DNA of 31,350 nucleotides, taken from IMG/VR virus record IMGVR_UViG_3300013126_000145, positions 1 through 31,350 of that record; one strand, written 5' to 3'. The DNA comes from a virus. Below are positions 25,720 through 30,649 of the stretch, piece after piece. The notes beneath the pieces were generated by a model. The model did not search any database, was not told where the DNA came from, and saw only the letters and a program-made list of their open reading frames with translations. The position numbers and the translations under genes are program-made. Position 1 is the first letter of the stretch. Every line of letters begins with the position of its first letter.

Positions 25720-25806
25720 ATGAATACTCGCCCAATTTTGATTGATTATATTTTCGCTGCAATTATTGGCATAACCCTTGCTGCGGTTTTCATTTTCTTT
25801 TTCTAA
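25720..25806 (+). CDS. 28-residue membrane micropeptide
   Basis: The ATG follows the HAD stop by one base, and the stop is 8 bases before the next gene, so it exactly fills the gap in an otherwise tightly packed operon. The product begins MNTRPILIDYIF and then consists almost entirely of hydrophobic residues, ending in FIFFF. It should be a single transmembrane helix with a short polar N-terminus. No known family can be named at this size. Coding is supported by its packing between two genes and by the sharp amphipathic division. There is no clear Shine-Dalgarno, so coupling to the HAD gene is likely. Confidence 0.6.
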   Translation: MNTRPILIDYIFAAIIGITLAAVFIFFF

Positions 25807-25814
25807 GCAACATC

Positions 25815-26510
25815 ATGGCCAAAAAACAATATTTTATGATTGTTGATACGGAATCGACAATTAATAACCTTGTTGCCGATTTTGCTGCAATTATTGTAGA
25901 TTCTAAGGGTATCATTCATAATGAATGCGCGATATTGGTTAAAGGTATCTTTGACCAATATGATCTATTTCATAATACCGATTTAGAAGGTATCTGGACT
26001 AGGCGCAATCTAGAATCAAGGGTTACAGCATACACCGAAAAGCTGAAAACTGGAAAACGGTTATTTACTACTGTGGACAAAATCAACGCATGGCTTGAAA
26101 AAGCCAATACAAAATATGCGCCTACATTGACCGCATATAATCTGGCGTATGATGCTAATTTATGCGATGGCAGTAAAATCAATCTGGCGCAGTTTTCGGA
26201 AAGATTTTGTTTATGGCATGCAGCAACTGGTAATATCTGCAATACTCGCAAATACCATCAATTTGCATTGGAAAACCATTATTTCACTAAACCGACAAAA
26301 TTGGGCAATATGTCGATTTTGACCAATGCTGAATGTGTGGCGCATTTTGTACGCGGTAAAAAAGATATTGAACCGCATACCGCGCGAGAGGATTTAGATT
26401 TTGAACTAGATATTTTCAAACACTTAATTAAAAAGCGAAAATATAAACAAGGAATAACCCCTTATAATTGGCGAGATCATCAGGTGAAAGCCCATTATAA
26501 AGCAAAATAA
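25815..26510 (+). CDS. DEDDh 3'-5' exonuclease (DnaQ-like)
   Basis: A 231-residue protein. Motif I is FMIVDTEST (Asp11, Glu13), motif II is TAYNLAYDANLC (Asp113), and motif III is HTAREDLDF (His188, Asp193, the H-x4-D form). These define a DEDDh exonuclease of the kind used for proofreading or for RNA/DNA end trimming. A Cys/His-containing stretch (CNTRKYHQF) lies in the middle. It is the last gene of the rightward cassette and is followed by a terminator at 26523-26553. It has no obvious Shine-Dalgarno, suggesting coupling to the upstream micropeptide. Confidence 0.85.
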   Translation: MAKKQYFMIVDTESTINNLVADFAAIIVDSKGIIHNECAILVKGIFDQYDLFHNTDLEGIWTRRNLESRVTAYTEKLKTGKRLFTTVDKINAWLEKANTKYAPTLTAYNLAYDANLCDGSKINLAQFSERFCLWHAATGNICNTRKYHQFALENHYFTKPTKLGNMSILTNAECVAHFVRGKKDIEPHTAREDLDFELDIFKHLIKKRKYKQGITPYNWRDHQVKAHYKAK

Positions 26511-26522
26511 TTAAAACAAAAT

Positions 26523-26556
26523 AAACCCTAGGATTAAACCCCTAGGGTTTTTTATT
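26523..26556 (+). terminator. intrinsic terminator of the rightward cassette
   Basis: AAACCCTAGG (26523-26532) and CCTAGGGTTT (26541-26550) form a 10-bp perfect stem, with an 8-base loop and a following TTTATT. It is 12 bp after the exonuclease stop. It includes the CCTAGG core that is repeated as a separate motif to the right. Confidence 0.8.
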
Positions 26557-26563
26557 GCCTGAA

Positions 26564-26607
26564 AATATATTATTTACCGGATAATATATTATCCCGAATA
26601 ATATATT
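26564..26607. repeat. overlapping AT-rich palindromes, set A
   Basis: AATATATTAT (26564-26573) pairs with ATAATATATT (26581-26590) over a 7-base spacer. The sequence at 26583-26592 (AATATATTAT), overlapping that right arm, pairs with ATAATATATT at 26598-26607 over 5 bases. The two palindromes therefore share a central arm. Confidence 0.85.
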
Positions 26608-26617
26608 TGCGCCAAAC

Positions 26618-26756
26618 TATTATATAAGACACATTATATAATACTTACCGCGAGTATGTCCTACATAATATCATTATTATATAGGACCCATTATATAATA
26701 CCATGCAACTATTATATAAGACCCATTATATAATACCATGCAACTATTATATAATA
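26618..26756. repeat. iterated AT-rich inverted repeats, set B
   Basis: Three inverted repeats have TATTATATAA and TTATATAATA arms around a 6-base GACCCA/GACACA spacer: 26618-26643, 26675-26700 (one arm base differs) and 26710-26735. A spacerless half-copy, TATTATATAATA, lies at 26745-26756. The last three are 35 bases apart. They lie between converging or diverging units without a gene, so they are candidate binding sites or an AT-rich unwinding region. Confidence 0.85.
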
Positions 26757-26762
26757 GTATCT

Positions 26763-26862
26763 CGCAGCGCTCCGCGCTGCGCCAGTGCGAAATCTCAAGT
26801 GGAAAAATTTAATCGTAGTACGTGCGCCAGTGCGAAATATCAAGTGCAAAAACTTAGTCGTC
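26763..26862. repeat. GC hairpin followed by a 40-base direct duplication
   Basis: CGCAGCGC (26763-26770) pairs with GCGCTGCG (26774-26781) with a 3-base loop. A 40-base unit starting TGCGCCAGTGCGAAAT occurs at 26778-26817 and again at 26823-26862 with a few changes. The bases 26863-26980 hold no other structure I can support, and no gene. Confidence 0.75.
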
Positions 26863-26984
26863 GGTATGCGCCAATATTATACCTTAGCCAAATACTTTTT
26901 GTCAAGAGCATGTTTCTGACCCTAAAATGCAGCAAGCGGAGCGAGTCTGGAAAAATGTGGCAATTATATGAAGCCCTAGGGTCA

Positions 26985-27056
26985 GAGCAATTTAACAATC
27001 CAGAGCAATTTAACAATTCGGTGCAATTTAACAATTCGGAGCAACTCCAGTGCAAT
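26985..27056. repeat. 18-base tandem repeat next to a CCCTAGGG motif
   Basis: GAGCAATTTAACAAT starts at 26985, 27003 and (as GTGCAATTTAACAAT) 27021, with a degenerate fourth unit at 27039: a period of 18. It directly follows a CCCTAGGG motif at 26974-26981. A degenerate motif (CATAGGGTCAAA) lies at about 27078. The GCAATTTA word recurs upstream of terS and at 28653. Confidence 0.8.
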
Positions 27057-27097
27057 TTCTACCCCAAATTGCTACAGCCATAGGGTCAAATAAAAAA

Positions 27098-27132
27098 GCC
27101 GCCTTGATATTGTAATCAAGGCGGCCTATAAT
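27098..27132 (+). promoter_or_regulatory. promoter with a 28-base palindrome over the -35 and spacer (leftward terminator on the other strand)
   Basis: Rightward TTGATA (27104-27109), 17-base spacer, TATAAT (27127-27132). The perfect inverted repeat GCCGCCTTGAT (27098-27108) / ATCAAGGCGGC (27115-27125) covers the -35 and the spacer, so any dimer bound there would block the promoter. On the minus strand the same stem is followed by TTTTTTATTT and is a textbook intrinsic terminator for leftward transcription. One element therefore starts one unit and ends the opposing one. Confidence 0.8.
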
Positions 27133-27156
27133 AGACGTTATCAAAGGAGAAAAGCT

Positions 27157-27324
27157 ATGGAAACTAATGTACTAGACCTGGTTCGTATTTTTGGTGTTGT
27201 TCATTTCTATGATCTGGCAACCACTGAACAAGTGCGGGAATTTGAACGCCTGGTATTGTACAGTGAAAATGCTAAGAAGCTGGATGAACTCCAAGAAATC
27301 CAGACTTGCGAAGAATATCAGTAA
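27157..27324 (+). CDS. small acidic protein of unknown function
   Basis: A 55-residue protein (METNVLDLVRIFGVVHFYDL...). A strong AAAGGAG ribosome site (27143-27149) lies 7 bases upstream, and the promoter at 27104-27132 gives a short leader. It has a hydrophobic first half (LVRIFGVVHFYDL) and an acidic, helical second half (EQVREFERLVLYSENAKKLDELQEIQ). I do not recognise a family. It is transcribed together with the HTH-like gene at 27360, and its 3' end contains that gene's extra promoter, so an accessory role to the HTH protein is possible. Confidence 0.75.
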   Translation: METNVLDLVRIFGVVHFYDLATTEQVREFERLVLYSENAKKLDELQEIQTCEEYQ

Positions 27325-27334
27325 GCTATATAAT
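27306..27334 (+). promoter_or_regulatory. sigma70-like promoter for the second HTH-like gene
   Basis: TTGCGA (27306-27311), 17-base spacer, TATAAT (27329-27334), lying over the end of the 55-residue gene. The start should be near 27341, placing AAGGAA and the ATG at 27360 in a leader of about 19 bases. Confidence 0.65.
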
Positions 27335-27359
27335 TTAATCTTTAACAAGGAAACAAACT

Positions 27360-27671
27360 ATGTCGAAGCTCTATACCCCCGAACTGACTGCGAAAATTGT
27401 TGGTGAATACGTTTCTGGTAAATCCGTGGATGCTCTCGCTGCTGAAAACGCACTCAGTGTGCGCTCGGTGCGCGCAAAGCTGGTGCGTGAAAAGGTTTAC
27501 CAGTCGTCCACAGCGAAAGTGGCAACTCAGCGTACTACTAAGCGTGAAAACCTCAGCAAAATTGAGTCGCTCACCAATTTGCCCAGCAAGTCTCTTGACT
27601 CGCTGGTCTCCGCAAACAGCAGTGCAATTAGTCTGCTGCTGACTTGGATTCAAGCGCGGCAACAATCGTAA
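27360..27671 (+). CDS. small HTH-like DNA-binding protein, paralogue 2
   Basis: A 103-residue protein beginning MSKLYTPELTAKIVGEYVSG. SVDALAAENALSVRSVRAKLVREKVY is the same helix-turn-helix-like pattern as in paralogues 1 and 3 (A..Y..G..V..LA...L..RSV.AKL...VY). The C-terminal part (ESLTNLPSKSLDSLVSANSS) also matches the SL.K.NK region. AAGGAA is at a good distance. Its last 44 bases overlap the end of the convergent paralogue 3 gene. It uses more GC-rich codons than paralogue 3. Two promoters (27104 and 27306) can transcribe it, and a terminator at 27771-27807 would end the transcript inside the opposite gene. Confidence 0.75.
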   Translation: MSKLYTPELTAKIVGEYVSGKSVDALAAENALSVRSVRAKLVREKVYQSSTAKVATQRTTKRENLSKIESLTNLPSKSLDSLVSANSSAISLLLTWIQARQQS

Positions 27672-27942
27672 TAAGAATGCGTTTGTTGACTTTTTCTAGA
27701 GAATCTAGGTTTTCTAGACTTATATTGAGTAATTCTGACAATTTTTCAATATAAGAGGACTTTTTTACAGAAGGCTCTCCTAACTTTGTTAGGTAGGGCC
27801 TTTTTTTATACAAATTTAAAGAAGCCAGTTTTGCAATTACTGACTTCTGCGGCACGTTCAAATTCTCTGCGATTTGCTCAACAGGGATTCCTGCGGTGTA
27901 GTCTTCAATTAGTTTGAGTGTAAGTTCTTTACTGTAACGCAT
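27628..27942 (-). CDS. small HTH-like DNA-binding protein, paralogue 3
   Basis: A 104-residue protein beginning MRYSKELTLKLIEDYTAGIPVEQIAENLNVPQKSVIAKLASLNLY. This is the most regular of the three paralogues, with two probable helices and a recognition helix (KSVIAKL), then YLTKLGEP and a C-terminal SLEKVNKRILITIVAALES. It is co-transcribed with the 216-residue gene upstream, which it overlaps by 14 bp. It converges with paralogue 2 and overlaps it by 44 bp. A rightward terminator hairpin is built into its coding sequence at 27771-27807. Confidence 0.8.
   Translation of the reverse strand: MRYSKELTLKLIEDYTAGIPVEQIAENLNVPQKSVIAKLASLNLYKKRPYLTKLGEPSVKKSSYIEKLSELLNISLENLDSLEKVNKRILITIVAALESKSAAD
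27771..27807 (+). terminator. intrinsic terminator of the rightward HTH unit, inside the leftward gene
   Basis: Rightward, AAGGC (27771-27775) pairs with GCCTT, and CCTAAC (27779-27784) pairs with GTTAGG (27788-27793). The loop is TTT, there is an internal bulge, and the stem is followed by seven T residues. It lies 100 bp after the stop of paralogue 2 and within the codons of paralogue 3, where it encodes KKRPYLTKLGEP. Confidence 0.65.
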
Positions 27943-28579
27943 ATATGTTAATTAGTGGATCTGGTGTATTATCCCAGTTACTAGGGTCAAGAATCATATA
28001 AGAAGTGCGCAAGCTCGGGTGTGCCACCCAGATTTGCGCGAGCATTGTTTGAGCTAGAACAGGAAGACCGCCTAGTGCGGTTTCTTTTATTCCTGAAAGT
28101 CTCCAAGTTGTAGTAGCATTCTGAACCTGCCCCATTTTAGGGCCAGTTTTGATAGTTAATCCAATTTCGCGAGCTTCCAGAATATCTTCTCGTGTAATTC
28201 CAGAAATGTCACAAGTCATAGCATCGTACAAATTTTTGGGTACGAGCATATTTAAGCCCTCTGTAGACCATTTTGAGTATGGCACATTCTGGTACTGCTT
28301 TATACCAGCTAGAATTAATGGTACTAGAGCGCTATATTGTGGCAAAACTGATTGCTGTTTAATTAAATCTCCACGATTTCTATTTACAGCTAAATCCCAT
28401 AAGTGGCGATTTTCCTCTGAAATATTGTATTTTGCTGTAGCCCTAGGGTCAATTAAGCCGTTATCCCGATATTTGAGTTTGAAAGTTCCGAAGGCCGCAC
28501 AAAGCTGGGCTGGGAGCCAGGATTGGTGTGGCCATAAAGGAACGCTGAAATCTTTTATTGCTGAAAGTTGTTTTAACAT
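27929..28579 (-). CDS. conserved-looking phage protein of unknown function
   Basis: A 216-residue protein beginning MLKQLSAIKDFSVPLWPHQS. It is rich in Trp and Pro, with segments such as WLPAQLCAAFGTFKLKYRDNG and HPSLRTSYMILDPSNWDNTPDPL that look like a folded phage protein, but I cannot name the family. No membrane or signal segments are seen. Codons at 28441-28448 contain the CCCTAGGG motif. No Shine-Dalgarno is present: the ATG lies 7 bases after a TATAAT, so it is probably leaderless. It overlaps paralogue 3 by 14 bp, making a two-gene leftward unit. Confidence 0.7.
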   Translation of the reverse strand: MLKQLSAIKDFSVPLWPHQSWLPAQLCAAFGTFKLKYRDNGLIDPRATAKYNISEENRHLWDLAVNRNRGDLIKQQSVLPQYSALVPLILAGIKQYQNVPYSKWSTEGLNMLVPKNLYDAMTCDISGITREDILEAREIGLTIKTGPKMGQVQNATTTWRLSGIKETALGGLPVLAQTMLAQIWVAHPSLRTSYMILDPSNWDNTPDPLINIYALQ

Positions 28580-28586
28580 ATCTGAT

Positions 28587-28615
28587 ATTATACACTAGGG
28601 CAGTTATATAATCAA
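28587..28615 (-). promoter_or_regulatory. sigma70 promoter ending at the start codon
   Basis: Leftward TTGATT (28610-28615), 17-base spacer, TATAAT (28587-28592). The ATG (28577-28579) begins 7 bases after the -10, where the transcript should start, so the mRNA would have little or no leader. Confidence 0.75.
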
Positions 28616-28675
28616 GACAAAAAATTCTGACCCTAGGGCTGTAGCAAGTTGGAGCAATTTATCTAAGTGGGGGCT

Positions 28676-28757
28676 AATTTGTGCAGTGCAGCAATTTAAG
28701 CTAATTTGTGCAGTGCAGCAAATTTGTGCAGTGCAGCAAATCTACGCAGCCCTAGGG
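28676..28757. repeat. three-copy repeat next to CCCTAGGG motifs
   Basis: AATTTGTGCAGTGCAGCA occurs at 28676-28693, 28703-28720 and 28721-28738. CCCTAGGG motifs flank the block in opposite orientations at 28631-28638 (forward) and 28750-28757 (reverse). No gene is visible. The following AT-rich stretch 28758-28925 shows nothing I can name. Confidence 0.8.
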
Positions 28758-28925
28758 TCAAAAAATTTTTGGCAAAATTAAAAATTTATTACTCAACCTG
28801 CCTTCGAAATTGTTAGTCTAAAACCTAGATTTATTACTAGAAATGGAATGCAAAATAACATGAAATTGCTATACCGAAAAAATTCAAGGTATGGTAGTAG
28901 CTTGAAAAATTTTTAAATAAATTTA

Positions 28926-29125
28926 GCACCCAAAGTGCTGTAGAAAAATTTTTAGGGTCAATTTTTAGGCTTTTTATAATAGGCAGATGGTAGTAATAAA
29001 TACAATGTATTATACAGGTTATAGCCCTCTAAAAATTCTTTTGGCACCCAAAGTGCTGTAGAAAAATTTTTAGGGTCAATTTTTAGGCTTTTTATAATAG
29101 GCAGATGGTAGTAATAAATACAATG
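28926..29125. repeat. 82-base perfect direct duplication
   Basis: Bases 28926-29007 are repeated without change at 29044-29125, with 36 bases between. Each copy starts with the small hairpin GCAC CCAAA GTGC, contains AGGGTCAA (a degenerate CCCTAGGG motif) and a TATAAT, and ends AAATACAATG. An open frame across both copies (28958-29143) repeats the same peptide and has no ribosome site, so I regard the stretch as non-coding. Confidence 0.9.
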
Positions 29126-29141
29126 CTCTGACCCTAGGGCC

Positions 29142-29183
29142 ATAGTAGATATAGTAGATATAGTAGATATAGTAGATATAGTA
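29142..29183. repeat. 9-base microsatellite (ATAGTAGAT)
   Basis: Four perfect copies of ATAGTAGAT and a partial fifth. It directly follows a CCCTAGGG motif at 29132-29139. The unit contains a TATAGT, like the -10 of the tandem elements at 29688. Confidence 0.9.
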
Positions 29184-29188
29184 ATTTA

Positions 29189-29283
29189 CCTAGAGTATAT
29201 TGACCCTAGGGCTATAGCAATCTCAGCAATCATAATAACTATAGCAATAATCCTAGAGTATATTGACCCTAGGGATATAGTAA
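29189..29283. repeat. two-copy CCTAGAGTATATTGACCC element
   Basis: The sequence starting CCTAGAGTATATTGACCCTA occurs at 29189 and 29252, 63 bases apart. Each copy carries CCCTAGGG (29204-29211 and 29267-29274), followed by TATAG and a sequence resembling AGCAA/AGTAA. Confidence 0.8.
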
Positions 29284-29310
29284 TCCTAGAATCAACCTAG
29301 GAAACAGATC

Positions 29311-29508
29311 GTGCAAAGTCCATACTTGGCAGATCGATACAATTTACCCAAGTCTTACAAGGTTAAACTCCTTGAATTAACTCCAAATCATCGATTTCCT
29401 TTAGAAATTCAAAAAATCAACAAACATAGGTATCCTGTATTATGCATTGCTATCTACCCGGCAGATTTGTATAATCTCACCCAATCACCTGGTCTTGCTG
29501 CGGGCTGA
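29311..29508 (+). CDS. possible small protein with GTG start
   Basis: A 65-residue reading frame from a GTG preceded by AGGA at an 8-base spacing. The product (MQSPYLADRYNLPKSYKVKL ... PNHRFPLEIQKINKHRYPV) has a normal amino acid mix and could be a real small protein. Its last 17 codons lie in the foldable RNA element at 29453, and there is no good promoter. It has no recognisable family. Either it is a small gene whose 3' end became part of the structure, or it is a chance opening. I weigh these about equally. Confidence 0.35.
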   Translation: MQSPYLADRYNLPKSYKVKLLELTPNHRFPLEIQKINKHRYPVLCIAIYPADLYNLTQSPGLAAG

Positions 29509-29573
29509 GCCTCGCGTCCAGGTTTGTGAATGATTCTACAATCTGCCGGTTTAGTATTCGGTAGAATATAACC
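29453..29573 (-). ncRNA. long foldable RNA element, probable novel non-coding RNA
   Basis: Nested pairings: CCGGCAGATT (29458-29467) with AATCTGCCGG (29540-29549), extended by GTA/TAC over a single bulge. Inside are ACCTGG (29487-29492) with CCAGGT (29518-29523), and a GCGGGC (29500-29505) / GCCTCGC hairpin with a 3-base loop. An outer TCTAC (29453-29457) / GTAGA (29561-29565) pairing is possible, while ATTCTAC (29533-29539) competes for the same GTAGAAT (29561-29567). The minus strand has a promoter just upstream (29577-29605) that would place the 5' end near 29573, so the minus strand is the likely transcript. It has no tRNA features, and I cannot match it to a known RNA family. Confidence 0.6.
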
Positions 29574-29576
29574 TAT

Positions 29577-29605
29577 ATTATAGCACACTTTTTAGCGATA
29601 TTCAA
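29577..29605 (-). promoter_or_regulatory. sigma70 promoter reading into the foldable RNA
   Basis: Leftward TTGAAT (29600-29605), 17-base spacer, TATAAT (29577-29582) with TGC before it (extended -10). No leftward gene follows within several hundred bases, so the product is most likely an untranslated RNA. The AT-rich stretch 29606-29687 holds nothing else I can identify. Confidence 0.7.
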
Positions 29606-29687
29606 GCCAATTTTTTGCTAGGGTTAATGAAATCTTGCGAATTTTGAGGGCTGAGTAAAATTTTTATTTTTTATTGGCTGGTTATGG

Positions 29688-29820
29688 CTGACCCTAGGGC
29701 TGTAGCAGACTATAGTTGACTGTAATTGACCCTAGGGCTGTAGCAGACTATAGTTGACTGTAATTGACCCTAGGGCTGTAACAGACTATAGTTGACTGTA
29801 ATTGACCCTAGGGCTGTAAC
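29688..29820 (+). repeat. 38-base tandem repeats, each resembling a promoter
   Basis: CCCTAGGG occurs at 29692, 29730, 29768 and 29806, exactly 38 bases apart. In the first three units (C/T)TGACC is followed after 17 bases by TATAGT (29711-29716, 29749-29754, 29787-29792). The fourth keeps the -35-like half and lacks a -10. Units contain two palindromes, CCCTAGGG and ACTATAGT. If active, the promoters point rightward into the antisense of the thyX gene. Confidence 0.85.
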
Positions 29821-29833
29821 AATCACAGCAGGC

Positions 29834-30649
29834 TTAAGTCTCTAGTAGTTTTCTATACTGCACCCAGCCTTGCAGATTGCCAGACCATTTATTATTATTC
29901 ATATCTACATGAGATACACCGTAAAAACCCTCAATAGGTGTTGCTTGATGTTCTAGAGGACTGGCATGCATAGGGTCAGAATACACTAATCTCTTAATAA
30001 TATCTCTAGCCTTCTCAATACTAGGGTCATTCTTTCTATATGACACCTGAGCACAACAGGAGACCGATATATCTCTAGCCTCTTCTAGCGAATACTCTAC
30101 TCCACTAGAATAATACTTGCCATCTATAAAATCAATGTAAGGTAAATGCCACTGACCTGGTAGCAGCTTAGTAGGTATTGAATTATTTAGTGCATCTCTA
30201 ATACCTTCAGCTAATACCCTAAACTCTGGCTGAGCATCTTTATGAGTTCTTAAATACAGAAAGTTGCTCCACTCTGTTCCAGATATAACTGTTTTCATTA
30301 GCATCCAAGGTTCAGTAATGCGGTTCAATATCTGTTTATGAACTCCTAGCTCTGCTAACTCATCTCTGAATTTAATTGCTGAGTCTCTTGCCTTAAACCA
30401 GATATCTCTAGCACTATCTTTATCTTCAATCTCTTCTTTAGCTTGCATACCTGGCTGGTTTTTGCCCCACTCTGATGGCTCCGCCGTCAAGACCGTGGCA
30501 TTTTTAGGTATTGCTCTGCTTGAAGAGCTGTTTTTTGATAACATTCTGTGAGTATTTACCTCCGCCAGAATAAATCTTGGATACTCTATCTCTAGAGTAA
30601 CCATTCTGTTTCCTGACGTATTAACACTATCTGCTAGAACTTTAATCAT
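29834..30649 (-). CDS. thyX: ThyX-like flavin-dependent thymidylate synthase
   Basis: A 271-residue protein. NTHRMLSKNSSSSRAIP (32-48) corresponds to the RHRxxS flavin/dUMP motif with Thr in place of the first Arg, as in many phage forms. WGKNQPGM, VHKQILNRITEPWM, ISGTEWSNFLYLR, GQWHLPYID, HASPLEHQATP and GNLQGWVQYRK are other family blocks. The enzyme makes dTMP from dUMP with methylenetetrahydrofolate and NADPH/FAD, supplying thymidine for AT-rich phage DNA. It overlaps the hydrolase gene upstream by 8 bp and should be expressed from that gene's promoter at 31038. Confidence 0.88.
   Translation of the reverse strand: MIKVLADSVNTSGNRMVTLEIEYPRFILAEVNTHRMLSKNSSSSRAIPKNATVLTAEPSEWGKNQPGMQAKEEIEDKDSARDIWFKARDSAIKFRDELAELGVHKQILNRITEPWMLMKTVISGTEWSNFLYLRTHKDAQPEFRVLAEGIRDALNNSIPTKLLPGQWHLPYIDFIDGKYYSSGVEYSLEEARDISVSCCAQVSYRKNDPSIEKARDIIKRLVYSDPMHASPLEHQATPIEGFYGVSHVDMNNNKWSGNLQGWVQYRKLLET

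Noticed and set aside
26703-27083. Rightward 126-residue open frame across the palindromes and 18-base repeats
   Set aside because: No ribosome site, low-complexity composition, and it runs through four different repeat families; the QFNN repetition is explained by the 18-base DNA repeat being a multiple of three.
28958-29143. Leftward 61-residue open frame
   Set aside because: It is made of the two copies of the 82-base duplication, repeats YYYHLPIIK/YLLLPSAYYK-type peptides and has no ribosome site.
29453-29573. tRNA or tRNA-like gene
   Set aside because: No anticodon arm, T-arm GTTC motif or acceptor CCA pattern could be fitted; the pairings form one long nested hairpin.
29688-29820. CRISPR array
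   Set aside because: The repeats are directly adjacent with no unique spacers and no cas genes nearby.
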